Of a stretch of DNA of 64,000 bases, positions 35,002 through 43,097 are shown piece after piece. The number at the start of each line of letters is the position of its first letter. The stretch's first letter is position 1. The notes below the pieces were generated by a model. That model had not been told where the DNA came from. It was given only the letters and a program-made list of their open reading frames with translations, and ran no database searches. The translations under genes were made by a program, and so were the position numbers. Origin of the DNA: PHAA01 sp022706565 (GTDB lineage: Bacteria > Bacillota > Syntrophomonadia > Syntrophomonadales > Syntrophomonadaceae); the NCBI GenBank assembly GCA_040769385.1, contig JAXGLD010000001.1, positions 1-64,000 of the forward strand, in the 5' to 3' direction.

Positions 35002-35628
35002 TTACGTATTGCCAGTCTTAAAAACGATCATGTCTGCGCTCTTGCGTTTGGGGCGGCACCCGTCGTGACGGATGATATCGACATATTTGATCCGTACCTT
35101 GTATTCCGTGTTGGCGCGGAGACGTGACACTGGGTCGACCAGGAATACGATCCGTTCCCGCCCGTCGTCTATCTCAAAGTGGTGGTCTCTGTTGCGGTGG
35201 TCTTTTCTCCGCTGGTCATCCCGATGGCCGTGTTTAAACCGTCTGTGCCGGCGACGGGATCTGTCCATATCGGCGAATCTGGTGACCCGCCTGATGTTCA
35301 CGGGCACACGGGTGAATCCCTGCCACATGTCGATAGATTCTATAACCCGGTGTTCTTCGTGGTCATGGTCATGGAAATCGTCGTCATGACAATCGTGGTC
35401 ATGGAAATGGTGGTCGCAATCGTGATGGTGATCATCACAGAGATGGCGGCGCCGCCGAACTTCCCGGGCAAATACCAATTCGATGGTGATATCCCGGTCC
35501 ACCCCTTTGTCACCATTTTCGGGGTCGGAGTCGACCAGTACCAGTGAATCGATCCGCTCCACAATATGGTCGTGGTGCGTAAAATGGTGTCTCGAAGAGT
35601 GTTTTTCCCTATTTCTGCACCTATTCAT
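35002..35628 (-). CDS. Ig-like (Big_5-type) protein with extreme His/Asp-rich insertions
   Basis: This is a 208-residue protein starting at ATG 35628 behind AGGAGGGTAG. The ends match the Ig-like protein at 31.7-32.1 kb: SLVLVDSDPENGDKGVDRDI at the front, and LVDPVSRLRANTEYKVRI with IVFKT at the end. Two insertions are unusual. Residues 62-93 are almost only His, Asp, Glu and three Cys (CDDHHHDCDHHFHDHDCHDD). Residues 120-152 are Arg/His/Asp-rich. A metal-storage or metal-buffer role is a reasonable guess. No signal peptide is visible. Confidence 0.75.
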   Translation of the reverse strand: MNRCRNREKHSSRHHFTHHDHIVERIDSLVLVDSDPENGDKGVDRDITIELVFAREVRRRRHLCDDHHHDCDHHFHDHDCHDDDFHDHDHEEHRVIESIDMWQGFTRVPVNIRRVTRFADMDRSRRRHRRFKHGHRDDQRRKDHRNRDHHFEIDDGRERIVFLVDPVSRLRANTEYKVRIKYVDIIRHDGCRPKRKSADMIVFKTGNT

Positions 35629-36036
35629 TATCTCTACCCTCCTTTTGATGAAGTCTAATGTATAGTATTCAAAAGGCATGGAAATGGTCACAGTTTATTC
35701 TTTCGTATACATTTTGCGTAGAAAAGGGAAAAACATGGTGGCGCAGCGCAAGTACCAAACACCCTCCGGATGCATTCTGAATAGTATGCAATAGGAAGTC
35801 TTTTTGTTAGGGGTGTGAACGGTTTGAGTAAAGCCACGGGGGGGACGATGGGTAGGCGAGCCGGCCGCTGCCCGGACCCGGCCATCATCAGAGGCATGAT
35901 ATGTTCGATTCTCCAGGTTGGCCGGCCGGGCCGAAGGCGGTCCCGACGTCCGGCAAGGGTGGCCTTTGTATTCTTGCGGCCTGGTCGGAGCAGACTGCGG
36001 CAGGACTGCAGCCTGAAACAGCCTGACCTGGGATTG

Positions 36037-36381
36037 CTCATGAAGGCAGGCCGGTCCCGCACCTTGTTCGTCAATGCGGACGGTGCCGGTTCGCGGCTCC
36101 TGCGGGCAGGGAATGTGGTCAGCAGGGTAGTCAGCATAGGCTTGATAAATGAGGCTGATTATATGGCCTTCAACGTGGGCGGTACCCGGCAGGCATGGGA
36201 GTTTTTCGTGGAGCTGCGTGGCCGCTCGGAGATATTTCTCATCAACTTCACCGGTGACCGCCAGGTCTATAACGCACTCTTTGCCATCGCCGCAGCCGAC
36301 CAGCTGGGATTCACTCCCGAGCAGATCAGGCGCGGGCTGCAGAGGTTCCGTCGGCCCAGTTCCTGCTGCTTTTTCGGTTGA
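36037..36381 (+). pseudogene. Fragment resembling the central domain of a Mur ligase (MurF-like)
   Basis: The reading TLFVNADGAGSRLLRAGN, then GDRQVYNALFAIAAADQLG and EQIRRGLQRF, follows the pattern of Mur ligase central domains (NADD..., G-x-HNVYNALAAIA..., I..GL..F). The ATP loop and the C-terminal domain are absent. After a frame change, NLPNRQCKAMLPVADTL continues until the palindrome at 36437. It looks like a relic. Family call tentative. Confidence 0.4.
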
Positions 36382-36436
36382 ACCTGCCGAACCGCCAGTG
36401 CAAGGCGATGCTTCCGGTGGCCGATACTTTACCCCC

Positions 36437-36465
36437 AATAACTTGGGGACAGGCCCCAAGTTATT
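36437..36465. repeat. 29-bp intergenic palindrome, copy 4
   Basis: Arms AATAACTTGGGG/CCCCAAGTTATT, loop ACAGG. It touches the stop codon of the DUF3231 gene (36466-36468). Confidence 0.95.
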
Positions 36466-37518
36466 TTAGTGTTTGTAGGCGGCCAACTTGTCCCGGTCCA
36501 GGATTTGGGGCGGCTCCTCCATCCAGTCGTTGGCCATCATCAGTTTGAGGCCTTCCTTGGCATAATCACCGATCTGGCCCATGTATTTGGCATAGATTGC
36601 CACCAGGTCGCTGCGCAGGCTGACCCCCATCGATACCCCCAGCATACCGATGCCGATGCTGTTCAGAACGGTGGTCAGGTACATCATCATCCGATCCGAG
36701 AACGGCGCCTCGGTAGACGCGGTTATGTTCTCGTCGTGGAGCAGGCTCACGTGAACATGCTCATCCCGGGTCAGTTCCAGGAGTTCCCCTATGAGGTTGT
36801 CAGCCAACTGTATCCCTTTTTGGAAATAATCCTGTACCTCCCGGCGGCGCGATACCTGTCGGAACCCCAACAGCAAGGCTTTACCCACCTCGTTGCGGAG
36901 GGCGTTCAGATATATGTGGGCCACCTCAGCGGTCACCAACGGGCGCTTCTCGCCTAGAAATCCCGCGAAGAAGCTGGGCTGGTGGATCCGCTCGATTTCC
37001 AGGGCCACACTGAGGTAGGGCGACCGGGGCAGAACCCCCTTGGCCAACATCAAGTCCGATACCCGGGTATTGACGTCGATAATCTGCCGCACTATCTCGC
37101 TGTAGAAGTCACGTATATCGGGCCGGGCGGCCATGCTGAGATTGAGGACATTCATAGTCGAATTCACCTGGGTCAACGCCTGTACCATATGAAGCACGAA
37201 ACCATCCGAATACAGCTGGGGAGCATCGAGGTTTACGTCTTGATCGGTGAATCCCATTGGTATGGGGATCCCTTCCCTCTGGAAGACGTCGGCTGCAAAC
37301 TGAACCCGGTATTGGATCAAAGGAATCACATCGGAAATAATATCCCTGGTGGCCGGATCCCGCACTGTCCGTTCAAAATGTCTGAATAAACAGTTCCACA
37401 GGGTGTATTGCTCAAAAGTCGTCCACAGACAAGCCACCTCGGCGGCAGTTATAGGGGCGTTATGCGCTGCCGGAGTCTCTTGGATGTTTACAGACTCGCC
37501 TCTCGTCTGCCAGTCCAA
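36466..37518 (-). CDS. DUF3231 family protein
   Basis: This 350-residue helical protein has two similar halves, each starting with the family phrase: ITAAEVACLWTTFEQYTLWN (about 23-42) and PLVTAEVAHIYLNALRNEVG (about 193). Each half looks like a four-helix, ferritin-like bundle. DUF3231 proteins are common in spore-formers, often with spore-coat or stress genes; their activity is unknown. The start is TTG 37518 (AAGGAG 8 bp upstream). Confidence 0.8.
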   Translation of the reverse strand: MDWQTRGESVNIQETPAAHNAPITAAEVACLWTTFEQYTLWNCLFRHFERTVRDPATRDIISDVIPLIQYRVQFAADVFQREGIPIPMGFTDQDVNLDAPQLYSDGFVLHMVQALTQVNSTMNVLNLSMAARPDIRDFYSEIVRQIIDVNTRVSDLMLAKGVLPRSPYLSVALEIERIHQPSFFAGFLGEKRPLVTAEVAHIYLNALRNEVGKALLLGFRQVSRRREVQDYFQKGIQLADNLIGELLELTRDEHVHVSLLHDENITASTEAPFSDRMMMYLTTVLNSIGIGMLGVSMGVSLRSDLVAIYAKYMGQIGDYAKEGLKLMMANDWMEEPPQILDRDKLAAYKH

Positions 37519-37686
37519 TCTACCATCTCCTTACCTTGCTTTTCGGTTATTATCCGGAAAACCGGCCGATTCTATGCAAGACTCCGCCCTCAGACGGTGT
37601 TGGAGAACGATTCTACCTACCATATTTTGCATATGCTTATGAGACTATGAATCTGCTTATGGGACCCAAACAACCTGCTTTCAGCC

Positions 37687-37712
37687 AATAAAAACAGCGC
37701 TTCACAGCGCCG
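37687..37712 (-). terminator. Candidate terminator of prs
   Basis: On the minus strand GCGCT-GTGA-AGCGC is followed by TGTTTTTATT. It lies about 90 bp beyond the prs stop. Confidence 0.5.
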
Positions 37713-37796
37713 TGTATAAAATCTTGATAAGAGTCCCGTGACACCAGACCGTTCGCGAGTACCGTCTCGAACGGTGGGCGAGAAATGATAGGAAGC

Positions 37797-38735
37797 TTAG
37801 ATTCGGGGGGTGGGCACGGAAACTGTGACCGGACCCTCTGTCCCATCGCCGTGTACCTTGAGGATGGCTTCGCAGATTATCGGTGCCACCGACAGCACGG
37901 TGAGGCGTCCGTGCCGCTTGTCTTCCGGCAGCGGTATGGTGTTGGTGACGACCACTTCCTTCAAAGGCGCCGTCCGCAGCTTGGCGATGGCGTTGCCGCT
38001 CAAGACCGGGTGGGTGCAGCAGGCAATGATCTGCCGCGCCCCAGCCTCCTCCAAGGCCCGGGCCGAGCTGCACATCCGGTTGCCGGTGTCGATAATATCG
38101 TCGATTATAATCGCGGTCCGGCCTTCAACCTCGCCGATCACTATGACATCATCCTTTTTGCGGGCGTCGGGCCGCTTGTCGATAATAGCCAGGGGCAGAT
38201 CCAGGCGGGTGGCCAGGTCACGAGCCCGGGTGGAGCCGGCCATGTCCGGTGATACTACCACTGCCTCCGGGCCATATTCTTTGCGAGCGAGGAAATTGGC
38301 CATGGTGGGAACAAAATTGATATTGTCCACCGGGATATCGAAGAAACCCTGGATCTGGCGGGAATGGAAGTCCACCGCCAAGACCCGGTCGGCTCCAGCC
38401 CGGGCGATCAGGTTGCAAACCAGTTTGGCGGTGATAGGGTCACGGGCGCGGGTCTTGGCATCCCGGCGGGCATAGCCCAGGTAGGGGATTACCGCGATGA
38501 TTCGCCCCGCCGAGGCTCGCTTGCAGGCGTCGATCATGATCAGCAATTCCATCAGGGTGTCGTTGATGGGCGCACAGGTCGATTGCACCACAAAAATATC
38601 TATACCCCGGATGCTCTCGAAGATCTCCACCCCGACTTCTCCGTCCGAGAATGCCTTCACCTCTGCCCGGATGGTGCGCATACCCAGCATGCCGGCGATC
38701 TCCGCGGCCAAAGCGGGATTGGAGTTGCCGGTCAT
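37797..38735 (-). CDS. prs: Ribose-phosphate pyrophosphokinase (PRPP synthase)
   Basis: This 312-residue enzyme makes PRPP from ribose-5-phosphate and ATP. Visible motifs are VKAFSDGEVGVEIFESIRG, the ATP/flexible-loop region YLGYARRDAKTRARDPITAK (canonical YARQDRK...REPITAK), AVDFHSRQIQGFF, and the PRPP loop IIIDDIIDTG. Start ATG 38735 (MTGNSNPALA) is behind AGAGGA; the longer frame upstream runs through a palindrome and is not coding. The loop differs from housekeeping Prs, so this may be a second, divergent copy. Confidence 0.88.
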   Translation of the reverse strand: MTGNSNPALAAEIAGMLGMRTIRAEVKAFSDGEVGVEIFESIRGIDIFVVQSTCAPINDTLMELLIMIDACKRASAGRIIAVIPYLGYARRDAKTRARDPITAKLVCNLIARAGADRVLAVDFHSRQIQGFFDIPVDNINFVPTMANFLARKEYGPEAVVVSPDMAGSTRARDLATRLDLPLAIIDKRPDARKKDDVIVIGEVEGRTAIIIDDIIDTGNRMCSSARALEEAGARQIIACCTHPVLSGNAIAKLRTAPLKEVVVTNTIPLPEDKRHGRLTVLSVAPIICEAILKVHGDGTEGPVTVSVPTPRI

Positions 38736-38851
38736 TATCTTGATTCCTCTGGTAGGCACACCGAACACAGAATCAGCCCCCGTCTGAATGTCATCTGCCC
38801 TGAGTAAGGACGGTATTGTCTCCAAAACTGGAGGGTACTGGCATTCTTCCC

Positions 38852-38880
38852 AATAACTTGGGGACAGGCCCCAAGTTATC
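38852..38880. repeat. 29-bp intergenic palindrome, copy 5
   Basis: Arms AATAACTTGGGG/CCCCAAGTTAT(C), loop ACAGG. One mismatch at the last base. Confidence 0.92.
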
Positions 38881-39193
38881 ATGGGGTTTACGACTGTTTC
38901 TCAAAGGGTGGGACGCCATTTGGGCTTAAGATAAGGTTTTCTTGTTCCTGGGTCATCGGGGTTTGGTCGCAACCCCCAGGATACATTCCTATTATAGTTT
39001 ATCCGCCGATGTCTTTTCTTCACTTTTTTTCGTGCCCTGAGAAATTTTGGGTCTAAAAAAATGGTTTATTCTACTCTCCCAACCCGGCTCTTATATAGTA
39101 TGATGAAAACAAGGAATCAGAAGGAAGTCTGCCATCGAGCCACCCCCATCGAGGGAGCGGCGATTTCAAACAGCTCAAAGGGGGAGTCGGGAA

Positions 39194-40027
39194 TTGAAAA
39201 AACTGGTGATCGATTTTCATGTCCACCTGGCCCATTACGAGAACCTCAGCACCAGCACCTTCGAATACGGTGCGGCTGCCTACCCGAACAAAAAGGCTTA
39301 CCTGGCCTATTGCCGCCAGTATAGTGATCCTGATAATTTTCTGGCCTTGATGGACGCCAACGGGGTGGATTACACGGTAGTGGTGGCCGAGTACGCGCCG
39401 CTGACCACCGGCACCGCCACCAATGAAAAGGTAGCCGATTTTTGCCGGGGCAGACCGCGGTTGATCCCATTCTGTTCGCTCAATCCCTATCTACATACCG
39501 ATATGCACATACGGTTGGAGGACCTGGTGGTCAACCATGGTTTCCGGGGACTCAAGCTTTATCCAACCTACAACTATTTCTATCCCAACGACAATTTCAT
39601 GTACCACCTGTACGCCACCGCTCAGCGGCTGGGTATTCCGGTACTGTTCCATACGGGGTCGTCGGTCTTTACCAATTCCCGTATCAAATACGGCAATCCT
39701 ATCTTCTTCGATGATGTGGCGGTGGATTTCCCCGACCTCAAAATCGTCATGGCTCATGGCGGGCGGGGTCCCTGGTATGAGGAAGCGATGACCATGGTGC
39801 GCCTGCACCGCAACGTCTACATCGACGTCACCGGCCTGCCGCCCCAGAAGCTGACCGAGTTCTTCCCGGACATGAGGCGTTTCGCCGACAAATTCGTATT
39901 CGGCACCGACTGGCCCACGGTAGACGTCAAGAAAAACATCGAGGCTATCTGCAGCCTCGACCTCCCCGCCGATGCAGTGGCCAAAATACTGGGCCAGAAT
40001 GCCTGGCGCCTGCTCAGGCCAAATTAG
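39194..40027 (+). CDS. Amidohydrolase-family (ACMSD-like) TIM-barrel hydrolase
   Basis: This 277-residue protein starts at TTG 39194 (GGGGGAG upstream). The metal site begins with IDFHVHL, then HTGSSVF (His on strand 5), MAHGG (His), and FGTDWP (catalytic Asp). This is the amidohydrolase-2 pattern of decarboxylases and lactone hydrolases. The substrate is unknown. It stands between two palindrome copies and has no pathway partner nearby. Confidence 0.85.
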   Translation: MKKLVIDFHVHLAHYENLSTSTFEYGAAAYPNKKAYLAYCRQYSDPDNFLALMDANGVDYTVVVAEYAPLTTGTATNEKVADFCRGRPRLIPFCSLNPYLHTDMHIRLEDLVVNHGFRGLKLYPTYNYFYPNDNFMYHLYATAQRLGIPVLFHTGSSVFTNSRIKYGNPIFFDDVAVDFPDLKIVMAHGGRGPWYEEAMTMVRLHRNVYIDVTGLPPQKLTEFFPDMRRFADKFVFGTDWPTVDVKKNIEAICSLDLPADAVAKILGQNAWRLLRPN

Positions 40028-40157
40028 GCACAGGGGGAGCACCGCCTGACGGTTCTTGGGTGCCGGATCGCTGTTGCCCAGTCGATGCTCGCCGGCATAC
40101 TGGCCACGATCCCGCCAAACTCGCGCCCCACCGGCATTCAAGCCACTTTTTACCGCC

Positions 40158-40186
40158 AATAACTTGGGGACAGGCCCCAAGTTATT
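40158..40186. repeat. 29-bp intergenic palindrome, copy 6
   Basis: Arms AATAACTTGGGG/CCCCAAGTTATT, loop ACAGG; the symmetry is extended by CC/GG. It lies between convergent genes. Confidence 0.95.
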
Positions 40187-40195
40187 GGCACTGTT

Positions 40196-40630
40196 TTATG
40201 ACTGTTTGTGCTTGAACTTGGCGGCCCGGGCCCGGATCTCGCTCTCGCGGGCGTCGGCTGCTTCGTCCAGGCAGATACGGTGTGGTTTGGAAGTCCTGGT
40301 CTGGCTGTCCCAGGTTACAAAGGTTATGTAACCCTCCACACAGGATACCCGCGACATCTGGGTAGTGGACTCCACGTGCATCACGATGCTGGAGCCGGAA
40401 GCCCGGGCTACCGTGGCTGAGATTATCAGGATGTCGCCTGCTTCCACTGGTTGTTTGAAGGTCATCTCCTCAATCTTGAGGCACACGAGCTCATCGGGGA
40501 TGCCGTGCTCCTGAGCCACGGCGGAGAAGGCTGCCTCTACCATCCAATCCACGGATTTGCCGGCATACAGGGTGCCGTGATGGTTGAGGTATTCGGGTCT
40601 GATCAGGTGGGAAGTGGTATAGATCTTCAC
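40196..40630 (-). CDS. Hotdog-fold acyl-CoA thioesterase
   Basis: This 144-residue single-hotdog protein has HLIRPEYLNHHGTLYAGKSVDWM, in which the Asn/His-Gly-Thr-Leu-Tyr-Gly pattern marks the active-site helix of YciA/BFIT-type thioesterases. EEMTFKQPVEAGD is the second family block. Start GTG 40630 is chosen because GAGGTGATT lies upstream. It would release free fatty acid from acyl-CoA, which fits the fatty-acid metabolism of this organism. Confidence 0.85.
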   Translation of the reverse strand: MKIYTTSHLIRPEYLNHHGTLYAGKSVDWMVEAAFSAVAQEHGIPDELVCLKIEEMTFKQPVEAGDILIISATVARASGSSIVMHVESTTQMSRVSCVEGYITFVTWDSQTRTSKPHRICLDEAADARESEIRARAAKFKHKQS

Positions 40631-40847
40631 CGGTAGAATCACCTCTTTCCGCAACAATTGCACACGCTCACAACGCTATACTAATAATAATAGCCTAAAA
40701 CGACCCCTATAGAACAGGGGAACGATTCTTAGGGTGTTTTTCCCGATGCCAGATCCGTCAACCGGGTCGCGCGGGAGCTTAAGAGACCGGCCAGGCGTCA
40801 TCGCCCGGCGCGGCAGCAATAGAATAAATAGCTTGGTGTGATCGCAT

Positions 40848-42044
40848 TTAGCTCTCAGCGGGAGGGCTTTTTACCAGCGCCCGGTTGACCATCACGTCGA
40901 GGATATCCGCGGTATCGGCCCCATGACCGGAATCCAGCCAGATCAGCTCTTTGTAGGGAGCCTGCAGTAAATTATAATAATCCTCCACCAGTGCGGCCAC
41001 CGCGTTGACGTCCCTCCTCCCCACCAGGAAGTACATGGGCACCTCCATACGGGCTGCCTGGACAGTAAAATCCAGATCCTGCAACTGGGGATAGACTACC
41101 GCGAAGGACTGGGCCAGGCCCCGGGCGAAGTTAACTTTATCGACCAGCCCGTACTCACGAGCGAACTGGGGAACCAGCAGCAGTACCGTCTGCAGGTTGG
41201 CCGAACCCATGTAGTCGAACAGGACGTTGTTGTAGGCGGCATACTTGAGGGCCATCCCCTCCCCGCTATAGGGCGGCTCTCCGTAACCGGCCAATCTTTG
41301 GGCCAGCCTCTGATCGCCCTGGTCCTGTGCCAATTGCAGGGCCAGGCGGTAACCGATTCGATCGTTTTCGGTGGTGTTGACCATCTGCCCGGTCCCGATG
41401 TAGGCGTAATAATCCTGGGGATACTGCTGAACCAGCTTGGTGCCGAGGATGGTCCCCCAGGACAGACCTAATACGTAGATCTTGTCTTCGCCAAAGCGTT
41501 CTTTCATCAGCAGGGTGAGTTCATGGGCGTCACTGATGAACTTATCCACCGTCAGAGTCTCGATGGGAACCGCCCCATAGGATTTGCCAGTGCCGGGCTG
41601 GTCCCAGTTGACCACCACGAAATGCTCCTCCAGGGGTTTGAGGACGAGGGCCGAAGCCGGGAATCCCCCCGCGCCGGGACCGCCGATACCCAAGTATAAT
41701 AAGACCGGTTTATCTGCATCCTGACCGCGGATCGTGATCCATTGCTCGGTTCCGCCCAGCTGTACCTTTTCCAGCACGGCGATGCTTTTTTCCCCGCTGA
41801 TCGGCGGGGTGGCGGCCCACCACTGGGAAGCGGCCACCGCCAAACCGGCTGCCAAGACCAGTCCGGCTAGCATAGGCCCGGCACTGCGGCCGGTCTTTCT
41901 GCGGCGCAGCAGGGCTCCGATCAGAAATATGTCCAACAACAGCAGCAGCAGCCATACATAGATGGGGACCGAGGTAGCCAGGGGCAGATCCAAAACCGGC
42001 AGGACCATCAAAAGGACAAAGCAGAAGATCAGAAAACCTATCAT
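40848..42044 (-). CDS. Membrane-anchored alpha/beta hydrolase (proline iminopeptidase-like)
   Basis: This is a 398-residue protein. The first 75 residues contain two or three hydrophobic segments (FLIFCFVLLMVLPVL, IYVWLLLLLLDIFLIG, LAGLVLAAGLAVAA). The catalytic domain follows with an oxyanion loop GIGGPGAGG, the nucleophile elbow GLSWGTILG, and the late His in LDSGHGADT. The Ser/Trp elbow is typical of proline iminopeptidases and related hydrolases. The active site may lie outside the membrane or face the cytosol; I cannot tell. Confidence 0.85.
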   Translation of the reverse strand: MIGFLIFCFVLLMVLPVLDLPLATSVPIYVWLLLLLLDIFLIGALLRRRKTGRSAGPMLAGLVLAAGLAVAASQWWAATPPISGEKSIAVLEKVQLGGTEQWITIRGQDADKPVLLYLGIGGPGAGGFPASALVLKPLEEHFVVVNWDQPGTGKSYGAVPIETLTVDKFISDAHELTLLMKERFGEDKIYVLGLSWGTILGTKLVQQYPQDYYAYIGTGQMVNTTENDRIGYRLALQLAQDQGDQRLAQRLAGYGEPPYSGEGMALKYAAYNNVLFDYMGSANLQTVLLLVPQFAREYGLVDKVNFARGLAQSFAVVYPQLQDLDFTVQAARMEVPMYFLVGRRDVNAVAALVEDYYNLLQAPYKELIWLDSGHGADTADILDVMVNRALVKSPPAES

Positions 42045-42151
42045 TGCTATACCCCCTAATACAAAGCTTTCATTTCTATTATATAAAATACAGCCAACCG
42101 GGTCTGCACCAGTTAGCGCAGCGGCCTCAGCCTCATTGCCCGCGCCGGACG

Positions 42152-42202
42152 CAAATAGAAACGGGCCTGATAATGTGCTGTCTTAAGCAGACTATCAGAC
42201 CC
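42152..42202 (-). terminator. Candidate terminator downstream of the small-ORF cluster
   Basis: On the minus strand GGGTCTGATA and TATCAGGCCC pair around a loop of about 20 bases, then GTTTCTATTTG. It would serve the small gene that ends at 42340. Confidence 0.45.
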
Positions 42203-42339
42203 GTTGTGGGTTGAAAATTATTCTTTTCATGCACTATCTCCTCGAGGCGGCTGGCACTTAAATCTTTGTCAGCCTAATTTTTTTCTCCTTCTGGTATGAA
42301 TGAATCTCTTTCTTGGTACCAATTTGGGTAGATTTTATA

Positions 42340-42510
42340 TCATAGGTCCTCCGTTGGGTAGAACCAGAACCCGTTATCATCCTGGTAATTACGGCCGACG
42401 CGCTTGTCTTTTCTGCCATCCACAACTTTCAAAGTCACTTTGTTGGGTTTAATATCAGCTCTAGTCTGGTATCCTGTATAGCCATCGTATGTTTTTCTCG
42501 CCAGGATCAT
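42340..42510 (-). CDS. Small hypothetical protein
   Basis: This is a 56-residue protein starting at ATG 42510 behind AAGAGGTGAT. It reads MILARKTYDGYTGYQ, then NKVTLKVVDGRKDKR, and ends GFWFYPTEDL. It is rich in Tyr, Lys and Asp and looks like a small beta fold. No family is recognised. Two even smaller frames precede it on the same strand. Confidence 0.55.
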   Translation of the reverse strand: MILARKTYDGYTGYQTRADIKPNKVTLKVVDGRKDKRVGRNYQDDNGFWFYPTEDL

Positions 42511-42570
42511 GTGTATCACCTCTTCCGTCTCAAGCAAGTATCCTGCTGCGATTATCCTGGACTTTTGCAC

Positions 42571-42663
42571 CTATCTGTCTGTTTTCAAGCCGTGATCTTT
42601 ACTGAAGAACCAGAGTCTCTCATTCATGGACTCCTTCTTAAATGCTTTAGCCGTCTTTCTCAT
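42571..42663 (-). CDS. Very small ORF with strong ribosome site
   Basis: This 30-residue basic frame (MRKTAKAFKKESMNERLWFF onward) starts at ATG 42663, with AAAGGAGGGG 7-8 bp upstream. Its start overlaps the previous small frame's stop as ATGA. Whether it is expressed is unknown. Confidence 0.4.
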   Translation of the reverse strand: MRKTAKAFKKESMNERLWFFSKDHGLKTDR

Positions 42664-42740
42664 CCTGTTCCCCTCCTTTCCCCGCAGTGGTTTGTTTCAG
42701 GTTTCTTCTCATTTAATAAATCATTAACTTTAATTATCAT
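42660..42740 (-). CDS. Very small ORF, first of a tandem of three
   Basis: This is a 26-residue frame (MIIKVNDLLNEKKPETNHCG onward) from ATG 42740. AAAGGAGG is present but only 2 bp from the ATG, which weakens the call. The ATGA overlap with the next frame suggests coupling. Confidence 0.3.
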   Translation of the reverse strand: MIIKVNDLLNEKKPETNHCGERRGTG

Positions 42741-43097
42741 TACCTCCTTTACGCACTTCCATTAGCTGATTTGATTACTCGATGCTATTGTCGGTCCGCC
42801 GTTTTTTTCATCTTAACTGCCTAGCTTCAGGTATTTTGTTTGTACTGTTCTTTCTTGACCACATTAGACGCAAACAGCGTGCCAACTTCAGCTATCCCGG
42901 ACTAATAAATTTGTAGGTTCTCGTTAGAGCCCTTATTACAGCATCTTGGGAAAGGAAATATTCATCGCAACACTTTTGTGTTATCCGCACGTAAAGGCTC
43001 ACTGTGTCACCAAAACCGTACCAAGAGTGTGCGGATGTTGCACGCTTGCTACACATCTGCTACACTCAAGACATAATAACTGGCGAGGTGACACTTT
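42741..43097. other. Intergenic upstream of the hydrogenase-like regulator
   Basis: Promoter region for two divergent units. I see short dyads near 42990-43070 but no convincing -10/-35 or -24/-12 pair and no gene. Confidence 0.4.

Noticed and set aside
35179..35547. Plus-strand valine/methionine-rich frame of 122 codons
   Set aside because: It mirrors the His/Asp codons of the Ig-like gene (CAT/GAC read as ATG/GTC); hydrophobic only as an artefact.
38736..38882. 49-codon N-terminal extension of prs
   Set aside because: It runs into palindrome copy 5 and lacks family similarity; ATG 38735 gives the normal length.
42990..43097. Sigma-54 promoter before the hydrogenase-like regulator
   Set aside because: A TTGCAC word is present, but no TGG/GG lies at the required 10-base spacing upstream.
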